A stretch of 64,000 bases of DNA from Chondrus crispus (taxonomy: Eukaryota > Rhodophyta > Florideophyceae > Gigartinales > Gigartinaceae). Positions 45,291 through 55,319 of the stretch are shown here, piece after piece; position 1 is the stretch's first letter; every line of letters starts with the position of its first letter. A program made the position numbers and the translations under genes. The stretch lies in the NCBI RefSeq assembly GCF_000350225.1, contig NW_005179115.1, positions 1 to 64,000 of the forward strand, given 5' to 3'. Under the pieces are notes generated by a model that was not told the DNA's origin, ran no database searches, and worked only from the letters and a program-made list of their open reading frames with translations.

Positions 45291-46398
45291 CCAAATCATC
45301 CTAGCTTGGATTTGTACGGCTGAAATGGTCCACTTGTGTTCCACTTTCTGCTGAGTTGTCGTGCGTTCCAACCGAAAAGCACTCTTGTCCAGATTCACCT
45401 TTCAATTGCCAATGAATGCACTAAAATTGGCACTAATGGGCGTCCCCCCGCATCTACATGGGCCCATTGCCCCTGCTCTCATGAATCCAGACTTCGGCGT
45501 TACTCCTTCATTCCTCACTGCCGAGGGGTCTATCAGGCTGAGGCGACATCTGTAAGCGGAAGTGTACGACAACTCAAACCAGCGAAAAATGCCGATTTGT
45601 CAAGGTGAGCGATCGCAGACTAGATAATGCGAGTCCAAGGTATGCCTTTAGAATGGTAAACAGCAATATCGCCGGCTGAATTCTCTTCGCCCGCATCGTC
45701 TTCAAGACAACCGAACTCACGTACTGCCTCGAAGTCCCTGTCTTGACGCTAAACTCCGACCACATCACTGCTGAATTCTCTCTCTCCCAGGCCTCACCAC
45801 GCACAAGCATTAGAGCTACGCAAACACCGTCTGAGCCACTACCAACGGAGAATTGCTAAACTTACGGTGAAACGATGCGTGGGAGGCGCCTAGTTTGTTG
45901 ACGCTATCAGCTGCCGCTCTCTGGAGCTGACCGCCCTCCGTGGTGCGCTCCTTCTAATCCCTGATCTGCTAAACCCTAAAATTGAATGGAATGTAACTTT
46001 GCTCCTCTCGAACGTACATATTGGGAAAGTATTTCTGCGTGCGGACTCGCCACTAAAGAAATACGTACGGACTTGATACCGACCCTCTACTTATGCTCTG
46101 TGGCGACAGCCAACACGCGCAAGAAGCAGTGTATAGATACGCCAAAACCTTCCTCTCCGCCACATTATCACTCATACCGTCTCTCATTGCTGACCACGCT
46201 TACCCACGGTAAGTCGTGATACGCGCGGTCGAAGAGAGTTTGGGTCGTTATTGCCACTTGAAAGCAAATTCCAGCTGTATCGTATTTTCCTGGGAAGACT
46301 CCTTTCAATGCTGGGTGAATGTTCATCCCTTTAATTCTCTCAATCGCAACGTCGTAAATATGCTATTTGGGACATCTGAAATGAAAAGGGTCATTTGT

Positions 46399-46432
46399 GA
46401 ATCTCGGGGTGACAGCTGTCACCCCGAGATTC
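46399..46432. repeat. Perfect 34-bp palindrome, followed by a 16-bp palindrome
   Basis: 17-bp arms centred on GACAGCTGTC, no loop. It is directly followed by CCGCACCTAGGTGCGG (46433-46448), itself perfect. Confidence 0.95.
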
Positions 46433-46803
46433 CCGCACCTAGGTGCGGCTTTTGACCCTGCTGAGGGGTGTATTTCTAGACCCAAGGTGTTTTGAGGGCG
46501 ACTACTCACGATCAGGTAGTATTAGTATTGAAGGGTGACGTGTCACTTTCATTCAATTGTGAGGGTGATATTTTCCGAAGAAGCGGCATGTTGAAACATG
46601 CCGAACTTTATCTGTTTCTATAGGGCGACATTGGACCAATTCTGAGATTCATGTGTTTCTCAGTTGGAAACATAGGGTGACTTATTTTTGTGAAACACTA
46701 ACAATGTCTACCCACTCTATCTACATCAACTCCGCGAACCCCCATAAAAAGTCTGCTTCTCTATATTTTTACAACGTTCACTATTTGGTTCCACCACCAC
46801 GCT

Positions 46804-48020
46804 TCAGATCTGTGACGCCCCTAGCAAACAAATCAAATAACTTCTCCAACCTCTCCTCACCGCTTCTCGACGAAGAGTTAAGCTTATCTGCAGCGCGCGG
46901 GCCAGGCCGCCGGGCAGGGCGCCGTCCTCAGCGCGCAGCTGGCCCTTGCGCGCCTGCAGCTGCTGTTTGAGCGTACGCATGCGGCCGAGCTGGCGCTCCA
47001 GCGCCACGCCGCGCTCTTTCTTCTTGCAGTTGCTGCGCCGCGCCGAGATCCGGTTGCGCTCGCGCCGCTCCTCGTCCTTGATCCGCCGCAGGATCTCGTG
47101 CACTTCCTTCGTCCCCGCGCGCGTCCCCGCCCGCGATCGGCCCGCGCCCCGCGTCCGTCGCCTCGCCGCCGCCGCCGCCGCCGCTCACGCCCGACCCCGC
47201 GTCCTCTGCGTACGATGCGCGCTCGCGGCTGCCGTCCCACGCGTCGCCGCCGCGCTTCCGCTTGGTGAGCGAGCCCTTGCTCTCGAAATGGATGGTGCTA
47301 GTTTCGGTCGACACGCCGCTCGCCTCGAACGCCGCCCACTGGCCCACGCCGGCTCCGGTCGGCCCCTGCCACGCGTCCACCACGCGCGGCCGCCGCGCCT
47401 GGCCTCCGTCGCTGACACCGCCGCCCCCGTCCATCCCCGACGACGTCATGCTCACTGGCGTGCACTGCCCGCCGCCAAACTAGTCTGCGCGAATCACCCC
47501 CTGCGTCCCGTCCCCGCCAATCTCGGCCAGCAGTCCCTCCAGGCTCCCCCCGCTCTGCATGCTCGGCGCCGACAACCCCCTGGAATCCTACGCCTTTGCC
47601 CGCTCCCCGTCCTCGTCCTCCTCGTCCCCGCACCTGCCCGCGCTCCTGCTCGCACCTGAGCATGATGTGCACGCGCGCGTCGCGCGTGATCCTGGTTGTG
47701 GTGCTGGTTGTGGTGTTGTTGTTGATGCTGGTGCTGGTGTTGGTTTTGGTGGCGTCCGCGTCGGCCACCACCATCCCCTCGCGTTGGATGACGGGGTGCA
47801 GCTGCAGCAGCAGCAGCCGCGGAACGACAACGGCGGCACGGTGTCGGTGCACCAGGCAGACAGGGGCGAGGAGGATAGAGGAGGACATGTGCTGCGAGGC
47901 GGAGTCCGCGAGCGCTTCGGGCGGGTGCGGGAAGACGGACGGCGGCGGAGCCACGCGCGTGGTGGACGAGTGGAACGTGAAGGCCAAGGACGGCAGGGCC
48001 GCGGACAGCAACGGGGCCAT
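46804..48020 (-). CDS. bZIP transcription factor, probably multi-exon
   Basis: The minus frame 47106-46804 encodes a clear bZIP. The basic region reads RRERNRISARRSNCKKKER (N-x-S/A-A-R-R-S pattern), followed by a short leucine-type zipper (LERQLGRMRTLKQQLQARKG). Upstream frames fit if introns are removed. Exon 1 is 48020-47656 (ATG at 48020; Ser/Thr/Asn-rich low complexity), with intron 47655-47580 (GTGCG...CCAG). Exon 2 is 47579-47189 (QSGGSLEGLLAEIGG; KRKRGG, a possible nuclear signal), with intron 47188-47107 (GTGAG...GAAG). Exon 3 follows. Phases match at both junctions, giving about 352 codons. One in-frame TAG (47482-47480) remains; it lies inside a 33-base GTG...CAG segment (47497-47465) that is a multiple of three. 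The gene may be functional or recently damaged. The splice model is inference. Confidence 0.7.
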
Positions 48021-48147
48021 GTGCAGCGGCTCCACCGAGAACAGGAAGTCCAGTTACCAGTTGCACATCACACCAAGAGCAACATTGGCGGAGTAGTACC
48101 CTTCATGTGGCTGTGGAAAAGCATCATTTCGCTGCTCCACGCACCTG

Positions 48148-48505
48148 TTACAGATCATGTGAAGTGGTTACGTCGTTCGGTATTTTACACACCACAAAAG
48201 CATATTTACCTCGGTTTTCGTCCCCGTATAGCTGTCTCAGTGCGCAAGTAGCGACAGTATGAGTCTCCGAACGGCAAAGAGAGCACGTATACTTCCTCTT
48301 TGATGCTGTTGGTCCTCGCTCGTACCAGCTCTTTTTTCGCTTCCCCGCGTTCTTGACTGGCCTCCCGCGAGAGGGAGGGATAGATTTTGGGATCCGTAGG
48401 TTCTGACCTAATGCTACTAAACGTTTAGACACCTTGATGACTTTGTCTACAGCGTATTGCGCCGGTATTGAGTAGCACAAGTCGTAGTACTGCTCTGCCG
48501 ACTAG
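48148..48505 (-). pseudogene. Mutator-like (MULE) transposase C-terminal scrap
   Basis: The minus frame has SRGRPVKNAGKRKKSWYERG followed by CSLCRSETHTVATC, a CX2CX4HX4C zinc knuckle. A GRP-K/R-R-S-E motif and a terminal zinc knuckle are the usual tail of MULE transposases. The frame continues upstream to about 48505, where the gypsy element begins; the rest of the transposase is absent there. It was probably cut by that insertion or by a rearrangement. Confidence 0.6.
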
Positions 48506-48965
48506 CTACCATCCGTCACCTGCCTCGCCCCCGGCGGGCGCACCGACGGCGCCCGCCCAACACGGTGATGCGCGCGCATATCCGTACGGAAGGCCAGTAC
48601 AGAACCAGTGGGTCCGGTTCTTCAACCAAGGATTACCTGGACCCCCGCCGTGTCGGTTCTGTCTGGACCTGACCCACTGACAGGAGCAATGTTCTGTGGT
48701 GGCGAATAGCGCGCTGCGTTCGAAGCTTTTGCAGGCCCACGAGGCCAATTACCAAAAGCTTCGGATCCGTCAAGGTCTCCGCCCGGGTTCGCCGTTCGAG
48801 CGCCAACCGCCGACCGCGTGGCGAAATTCGCGTGCGCAGGCTCCCACGGGCATCAACGTGGTCGAGCCGCGCGAGACTGTCCAATCAGAAGAACCCGCCC
48901 TATCGCTGACGGAAGAGGGGCCCGAGGACCTTGGGTTGACGGGGGAAGCCGGGGAGGACGCGTAG
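48505..48965 (+). pseudogene. Gypsy gag C-terminal part with a stop in the zinc knuckle
   Basis: The frame is Pro/Ala-rich, then WVRFFNQGLPGPPPCRFC and LDLTH. It hits TGA at 48678-48680 and continues QEQC. The Cys and His spacing CX2CX4HX4C is intact if the stop counts as one residue, so a single base change killed the knuckle. The same frame runs on to TAG at 48963-48965, overlapping the pol frame. Confidence 0.75.
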
Positions 48966-50239
48966 AGGCGTCGACGATCCTCCCCGTGCCAAGCCTCAAT
49001 AAACAAGGCACCCCGTCGACCGCTTCGGTACGCGCGCAATCGCAGAGCCGAACGGACGAAGCGGCAATTTGCTTCTTCAAGAAGCAGAATTATAAGGTCA
49101 CCGCAACGGTCGGACAACGACGCGCGATGATGCGCGCCATCACGCCGGTTCTAGATTCGGGCGCCGGCCCGAATCTAATCCACCTACGCTGTGTGGCAGA
49201 ACCGTGGCGCGCTGCCATCCAGTCCGCGCGGAGCCCGCCGCTCATCGACGCTTTGAGTAAGTCCATGAAGGCCCTCGGCGAGCTCAAACTGTACGTCCGG
49301 ATTGGTGAGTTCGTCGCGCGCGTACCGTTCTTGGTCGTCACCAATCTTGCGGTGGACTGTATCATCGGAACCACGTTCCTGGATCGCCACGTGAAGGCGA
49401 TCCTGCCACCGCAGAGAAAGGTGCTGTTCCATCATGCGCCGTCCGTAGCGCTGACAGGAGTCACACCCTCGAGGCACGACCGCAAGATGGCCTCGAGGGG
49501 ACCGTCACAGCAGCTCCCGCAGGAGGCAAATTCGGCCGACCGGAAGCGCGCGCAGTTCCCGACGAACGTACCGTCACGGAAAATTCGCGTGGTCAAGGGG
49601 GTCACGGTCCCCCCGATGACCCAAGCGATGGTACGCGTCGCAACACCGGTTGGGGGGCTTTGCTTCCTGCAAAACCATCCCAAAGCGGCGCATAAGAATT
49701 TATGTCTGATGGCCCAAGGGGTCATGGACCTCTTCCGGGGCGAGCCGTTTACGGTGCTCGTTAGCAACTTCGGAAACCGTGCGGTCCGCATCCTTAAGCA
49801 TACCGTTGTCGGTCTCGCGTTGCCATCCCCCACACACATCCTGACACTTGGCGTAGCGGCCCCCGGAGAGGCCGACGCTAAGGAAGGGGGAGGGAACAAA
49901 AATAATTCCTCGACCGCTACGGAGGAACAAGCGCGACGCCAACAACCAGTTACGGACGATGGCAGAACCAAATCCTCCACCGCTACGGAAGGATACGCGC
50001 GTCGCAAAGAATCCGCTACGGGAGGAGGCGCAAGACGCGAAGAACCGGAAACGGACGACGCCCACAGTGGCAATCCCGCTAGCGCGGATGAGCGGACCGA
50101 TACGGACGCGGAGAAGACCCGCTCGTGGGAAGAAGACGTCCATATTTGTGCAGAAGACAGCACCGTCCGGTTTAATTCTCCCCGGTACTGTACTGCAGGA
50201 CGCGGGGACCCATCGAGAGAACCCACGGACCCCCGGTGA
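48818..50239 (+). pseudogene. Gypsy protease and linker, truncated before RT
   Basis: Retropepsin motifs are clear: VLDSGAGPNLI with the catalytic Asp (about 49154-49186), and VDCIIGTTFLDRHV (near 49350), the second conserved block. The linker then carries repeated degenerate TATEE/GYARR units (about 49905-50060) and EEDVHICAEDSTVR, after which homology to the other copy stops at about 50168. The frame is shifted relative to gag and overlaps it, as if pol were made by frameshifting. I see no standard slippery heptamer. There is no ATG at the start. Confidence 0.8.
49877..49896 (+). promoter_or_regulatory. Internal polypurine tract (candidate central PPT)
   Basis: GCTAAGGAAGGGGG (49877-49890) followed by AGGGAA is identical over 14 bases to the 3' PPT at 52263 and to the internal copy at 23096. 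Confidence 0.5.
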
Positions 50240-50841
50240 AGTACAGGCGCGCTACGCTGCGCAAGCTTCGCGACGCGCTCGACCGTGCTCGGACGAAATT
50301 AACCGCATCGCAAAAGCGGTACAAGGACGATTTTGACAAGAAGGTCCGCTTCCGTCCGGTCGTTGTGGCGGGCGATTTTGTCTACATTGATCGCCCGCCC
50401 CGCCCGTTGACAAGCGTCGAGCGACGCACGCGTGCGCAAGGTACGGCCGGAACGGACGAGCTCTCTGTCAGACTACCACCGAAGACAGAGAGTCCGTTTC
50501 GCGTGCACTCCGCTACGGACACCACGGTCCTCATCGAGCAGGACGGCATGGAAAATCGCGTGAGCATCGACTGCGTTACGAAGATGCCGCGCGGGCCGGG
50601 GGATACCGTCACCCCGGCCACATCGACCGAATCGGACGCACAAGCCGCAACGCCAAGAGCGGAGTACGTCGTTGACCGCATTGTCGGACACCGTACTACG
50701 CGCGGCGGGATCCACTACAAGGTCCGGTGGTATGGATATACCGCTTCGGACGACACTTACGAGCCCGCCGATGGGCTTCCGCAGCAGTTTACCGACCGGT
50801 ATTGGCGCTCGCGCCAACAAGGATCAAGCGTGCATGCGTAG
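50236..50841 (+). pseudogene. Gypsy integrase C-terminus with chromodomain
   Basis: The frame begins within integrase (KLTASQKRYKDDFDKKVRF, then VVAGDFVYIDRPPRP). The GPY/F-like segment ends in SIDCVTKMPRGP, and a chromodomain follows (about residues 143-195: EYVVDRIVGHR, IHYKVRWYGY, DDTYEPADGLP). The aromatic residues of the chromodomain cage are present, which in chromoviruses steers integration to modified histones. The catalytic DDE part of integrase is gone. The frame itself is intact and open upstream through the deletion junction. Confidence 0.85.
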
Positions 50842-52262
50842 CGCAAGTTTCGGCCGCTCTCGGTCGCACCGCTCGGACGCTTGCTCGCGCAAAAGCCTCT
50901 GGGGAAAACAAGCTGCGCACGTGCTATGCATCCCCGGCAGCCAGCCGCGTGTGACTGCTCATCGCGAGGCAGTCCGTACCGGATGGATCCCGCGCAAATG
51001 GACGCAGATTCTTCCAAAATTGGCCAACCCTCCGAGAGGGTGGTCCACAATCGGAATTTCTCCCAAGCGTCCACGTGGATAGCTATCAGCCACGCCTGGC
51101 CGCACCGCTCAGATGATCGCACTCGCACGCGCCTATGCAAATGGAGAACTGTACCGGGAACCGGTACTTTGTATTGAGATGTATCGCGTTCGCCGACTTT
51201 TCAATTTAGTCGCGATTTGGGCTACGTTTTTCCCTCCCACGCTGCGGGAAAAAATCGTAGCCCGTTTCTGACAACGGCATCGCACTCCTAGGAGCATTCC
51301 ACGTCCGGTAGTCTCGCCTCGGGAAAACCGCATTCGGACACATTTGGAAACCAAATCGGTTTCTTCCCGTTTCTTTCGGTTTCTTTTTTGGTTTCTTTCA
51401 GTTTCCAAATGACGCTTTGGGAGACCGGTCGCAGAAAAGGAACATTCCGATCGGTTGATGCGCGTGAATCGCTGCGAGCGCACGAGGGAAGTTATGGCGC
51501 ACGTATCCGTGCCCTTCTGTGGCCGACTTCGGCCGCAAAGGACGTAAAACAAGGGCGGATTTATGAAAATTGGCCAGCCCTTCGGGGCAGGAGTGCGAAG
51601 ACGGGGATTCTCATCCCAAACCGACCGTACGGAACTTGCGCGCGCTGTTGTCGAAGCGCGCTGGTGCGCTGGGGCGGTGAAGAACCGCCCGGGCGACAAT
51701 GTCGGCCCCCGTCCAGCCCGGCAGGGGCCGCGGCGAGGACTTTGGGTCGCGCACTGTACGCCGGGGGCACGCGCACGGCATCGGACGAATTAATCAGCGC
51801 GAACGCGGGATCGGCCAACTCGGTGGCCTGCGGAGCCTCGCCGCGTTGGCTTCGCCACGGGTGTACCGCATGGGCCGATCGGCTCGACGCCGGAGCCCGA
51901 CCACGGCTCGACGGCGGACTGTATGGGCGCGCGGCGCTGACTTCGTCGTGACCGTCCGTTCTCGGTCTCCGGAGGAGGTACTGTACGGAAAAGTCGTCGC
52001 GGGTGGAGGAGTTGGGAATTTCGGGGGAGTGTTAGGAGGGAGTCAGGGGTTTCGGAGCGTCTCGCAGGAGGGAAATTGGACGACGCGCTTACCGATTCGG
52101 ACGGGACAGCTGGCGAATCGACCGCCAGCTCGGAGTCGAGGCGGGAGAAAAGCCCGCCTGCACGCACGCGCTTCGGTCTTCGCATCGCGCGCGGAGGAAA
52201 ACAGAGAAACCGGAACGGAATCGCGTGGTCGGATGGGTGGTCGCTACGGGGACGTAGCGAAA

Positions 52263-52276
52263 GCTAAGGAAGGGGG
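52263..52276 (+). promoter_or_regulatory. Gypsy 3' polypurine tract
   Basis: GCTAAGGAAGGGGG followed by TC and then the LTR start TGTAGTATAAC. Confidence 0.8.
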
Positions 52277-52278
52277 TC

Positions 52279-52944
52279 TGTAGTATAACGACGGACGCGC
52301 GCGCGGGGAGATTATTAACAGTGCGGCCGTGCACGGTGGACACGTGGGCGGGTGTGCCCACGTGCAGGGAGCGCGCGCGTGCCGAGCAGTCGTAATCTGG
52401 CTACGTGTACAGTAGTGCACGTGTCGGCCAAGCGGTAGTCTACCAGTATGACGCGTGTACGCTGGCACACGTGGCATCCGTGTGGTAGTCTGTAAGCAGC
52501 GCGTGTGTACAGTAGTACACACGTGTAGCCGCAGCGTCCGCGCAGTAATTAGGAATTGAGGCGCTAGTTTTTTAATGGCGTACAGTATCTGGTACGCACT
52601 AGGCGGCAGGTACTGTATACTGGGACAGGTGTCCGAGGCGTCCCTCTGAGGGGTTCAGACCTGACACCCGTCCCCACCAGTAAACTGGGGCAAGCTCGCC
52701 CCCGTCCCTTTCGCGCCTATATACGTCGGTTTCGGTTGTCTATCGCGCGCGATGGCTTCTAACCCGTTACCGGTCGCTCCCGTTCACGCACCACGGGGCG
52801 ACTGCGCGTAACCGGCCAGTGAGCCACTCCCTTTTCGCGAGCTCGTCCGATCGGTTCAATTAGCGCGTCGCGTCCACGCCGCGTGCTCCCTCGCTAAAGC
52901 CTCCGCCTCTCACCCAACCCAGGGCGGAGAGGAGTTATCCCACA
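52279..52944 (+). repeat. Gypsy 3' LTR
   Basis: It starts TGTAGTATAACGAC directly after the PPT and ends GTTATCCCACA. It is GC-rich, with several palindromic CACGTG-type motifs (for example 52341-52364) and a TATATA box at 52718-52723 that may start transcription. Its start matches the solo LTR at 15659. The 5' partner is missing. Confidence 0.8.
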
Positions 52945-53070
52945 AGGAGATTGATCATCAATATCTTCTATGGATATGTTTTCGTCGTCAATTTCCCCTT
53001 CTTGACGCATTTCCTCCTCACACGACTGATGCACTTGTTCTCGTTCAGGTGAGAGCGAGGGCTGTCCTTC

Positions 53071-53631
53071 CTACTCCTTCTCGTGTGGTGTCTCTTTTTC
53101 TCTCGACACTGCCTCCATTCTCACGCGTTCCCTTTCGTTCTCCAGATTCTCTTGATTTTGTCGTCTTAACTCCTGGGATATTCTTTCTTGCATCATTTCC
53201 TCAATACGGCGACGCTCACACTCACGCTCCTCCCTTTTTTCCTCTTCTTTACGTAGCAATAGTTCGAGCAGTTTTCCTTTCGAGGTTGGCATCAGCGTAA
53301 ATATTAGCGTTGGGGGAACCAGTTGCGAGGTACCCTCCCCGTTTTCCATTTCCTCAAACCGAATCTCTTGCTCCGCTTGTTCCTTTGCGCGACTGAGTTT
53401 TTGCATAGCTTTATTCGCGGAGGCGCGATCTGAAGCACATTTGTCGGGATGGACAAGAACAGAAAGCTTCTTGAAACGCTTCTGTATGTTGCGCAAAGTT
53501 GGCTCCTCACTTTTGTCCGACGAATCTCCGGGATGAGGGCAGCAAAAGACGTCTTTGACGGGCGTTTCACCGACTATGACTGTCCCGAAGTGGTACAGGG
53601 CCTTCCCAGTGTCTTTGGGAAAAGACCGCAT
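53071..53631 (-). CDS. J-domain (DnaJ-like) protein with coiled-coil tail
   Basis: The ATG at 53631 gives 186 residues. A J-domain pattern lies at about residues 25-90: RNIQKRFKKLSVLVHPDKC contains the HPD motif that activates Hsp70 partners, followed by ANKAMQKLSRAKEQA. The region between helix I and II is longer than usual. The second half is a Glu/Arg/Gln-rich coiled coil (about 115-186) ending at TAG. The frame stays open upstream to 53775, so an earlier start without ATG is possible, but the ATG at 53631 leaves a complete J domain. There is no signal peptide or membrane segment, so it is probably cytosolic or nuclear. A gypsy LTR ends 127 bp downstream of the stop. Confidence 0.75.
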   Translation of the reverse strand: MRSFPKDTGKALYHFGTVIVGETPVKDVFCCPHPGDSSDKSEEPTLRNIQKRFKKLSVLVHPDKCASDRASANKAMQKLSRAKEQAEQEIRFEEMENGEGTSQLVPPTLIFTLMPTSKGKLLELLLRKEEEKREERECERRRIEEMMQERISQELRRQNQENLENERERVRMEAVSREKETPHEKE

Positions 53632-55209
53632 AATTATCCCGCCAAAATGTGAAATGGAAGGGGAGGAAAATGATGAGCGACAGAGGGTGACAGGGCGAAA
53701 GGGAGATGTGGTGCGGGGGTAGGTTTCGGACGCGGGTATTTGTGGGGTGACCGTTGAGGGAAGTGGAAGCGGCAAAAGGTCTCTGAAATATTAGGGTATT
53801 GGAGACTTCATTTCTCATCCCGCGATACCCACGTTCTTTTTGCTCGGTTTTGAGGGCGCTGTGTTCAAGCGCGAAAAGTTGAGTTGGCGTACTTCTATGG
53901 GGTGATTCTGAAAAAACTGTGAGTTTCTAAGGCGGCTTTTCCAAAGTACAAGCCTCTTCCGAGACGGAGTGATACTTTACGGGTTTGTACGGTGACATAA
54001 GCGATGATGGGTTTTTCGGAGGTGACTTATTGATCATATTTCCTGTTGCCCCAAGAAAAGATCATTGTCGCCCCATGTAGAGAAACCAACGTCCAATTTC
54101 ACCGGATCAGAAGCACGCCTTCTAGACGTGTCGCCCTATAAAAGCACTTGAAAACATGAAGTCGCATTACGTAGATTTCACTTTGGGCAGGTGTCGCCCC
54201 CTCATTTTCGCTTTTGCCCAAATGAAAATGTACAATGAACTGCAGCATACCGTACGTCTCGCGCCTCCACTTTCGAACCATCCATCGCGTATACCATTTT
54301 TTTCATTTCTGAAATTGCGCCATGGTTCAACATTACTCTTCGAGGCTTTGGTTTTTAAAGAATGATTATTTTGCAACGTAGAATCATTCTTGGTACCAAG
54401 AGTCAAGGACTCTCGAGACCATGAAGAGAAGAAGCGACACACTCTTCCCTTTCGGATAATGTTTTATAGAAATATCTTAGGCAGCCACAGGGGATCGAAA
54501 AATTAATTTTAAAAGGCGCTATGAAAACTAGCATGTGCAACAAGTATTTTCCCGCAAACAGTAAGCAGAGATCGGCCCCAAGGGGCAGACTCCACTGTCG
54601 CAACTGCAGTGACCGTTTCTTTTTTGATCAATATTCAATCTCCAGACGGCGCTCCCCGGATGCACCGCGTCACTCCCGCAAAGCTTTGCCCGACCTACAA
54701 AACAGAAAATAAACTTGAGAAAATGTAAATCACCAGATATCGTCTACATTAGAGAGATTGTATTGGCACACATCAATTTCGTTATACTGTGCAGGGTTCT
54801 AGAATGGACTGAAAGTGTCAAGTGCCTATTCGACCAAGCGTTATCATAACATAAAAATCAGCGAATGTTATTTCTTTTCAACTTTGATGGCCACGGATTC
54901 TATTTTTCTTTTCTAGATAGATTCGCTTTAAAACTTTTCTGCAGTTAGAACCGAATAGAAAGCCCTCAACGCAATGTTTATATGCTACTGGTATAAAATT
55001 AGCTTCAAGAAAAATGCTTACCGTAAGCCGACTTTTCCTTTTGAACACCTTCGTATACACCAACGAATTGGTTTTCGCTAGAATAGACGAGCAAAATGCT
55101 TTACCTGTGATAATGGTCTTCTGGTTTAAAAAAACATGAGTGAAATCGCGTTTCGGGTTGTCTAGAAAAATAAAATAACTTTTGTCCTCTTATGAAGACT
55201 ATCGGTCCG

Positions 55210-55319
55210 CTAGTGTCTAGCCGACAAGTGACCTCAAATGAGGCCATTTGACCTCATAAAAATAATAAAATAAGTTGAACCTCAATCTCAAATGAGGAAA
55301 ATTGTCGGCTAGACACTAG
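55210..55319. mobile_element. Short MITE-like element with perfect 18-bp inverted ends
   Basis: CTAGTGTCTAGCCGACAA at 55210-55227 and its exact reverse complement at 55302-55319 enclose 74 AT-rich bases. If the outer CTAG on each side is a target duplication, the TIR is 14 bp. Inside, CCTCAAATGAGG-type motifs repeat. Confidence 0.7.

Larger units (their letters stand above)
43606..46803. other. Non-coding stretch with tandem repeats, palindromes and a GGGTGAC motif cluster
   Basis: No gene is supported. It contains a hairpin (43719-43748), a three-unit degenerate tandem repeat (45058-45290), palindromes at 46399-46432, 46433-46448 and 46584-46603, and five or six GGGTGAC/GGGCGAC motifs between 46400 and 46690. 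Confidence 0.5.
48505..52944 (+). mobile_element. Chromodomain Ty3/gypsy element, internally deleted, 5' LTR missing
   Basis: The element contains the end of gag with a zinc knuckle, a protease, the C-terminus of integrase with a chromodomain, an untranslated tail with no gene I can call (50842-52262), a polypurine tract and a 666-bp 3' LTR. RT, RNase H and the integrase core are missing between about 50165 and 50230. The 5' LTR and the front of gag are absent. A chromodomain after integrase places it among chromoviruses. Its LTR start matches the solo LTR at 15659, and its linker matches the pol fragment at 22.8-24.5 kb, so one family has at least three traces in this window. Confidence 0.85.

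Noticed and set aside
46946..48251. Long plus-strand frames (up to 237 codons) over the bZIP gene
   Set aside because: They are antisense to the bZIP exons, where high GC removes stops; no domain pattern.
48900..48965. Programmed -1 frameshift between gypsy gag and pol
   Set aside because: The frames overlap in the right sense, but no X-XXY-YYZ heptamer or clear pseudoknot was seen near the gag stop, and the copy is dead.
49152..49177. 11-bp-arm hairpin TAGATTCGGGC in the protease region
   Set aside because: It lies on the conserved codons for LDSGAGPNLI in GC-rich coding sequence, so chance and coding constraint explain it. Not counted in the palindrome set.
53049..53300. Plus-strand frame over the J-domain gene
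   Set aside because: It is the antisense shadow of the J-domain coding sequence.
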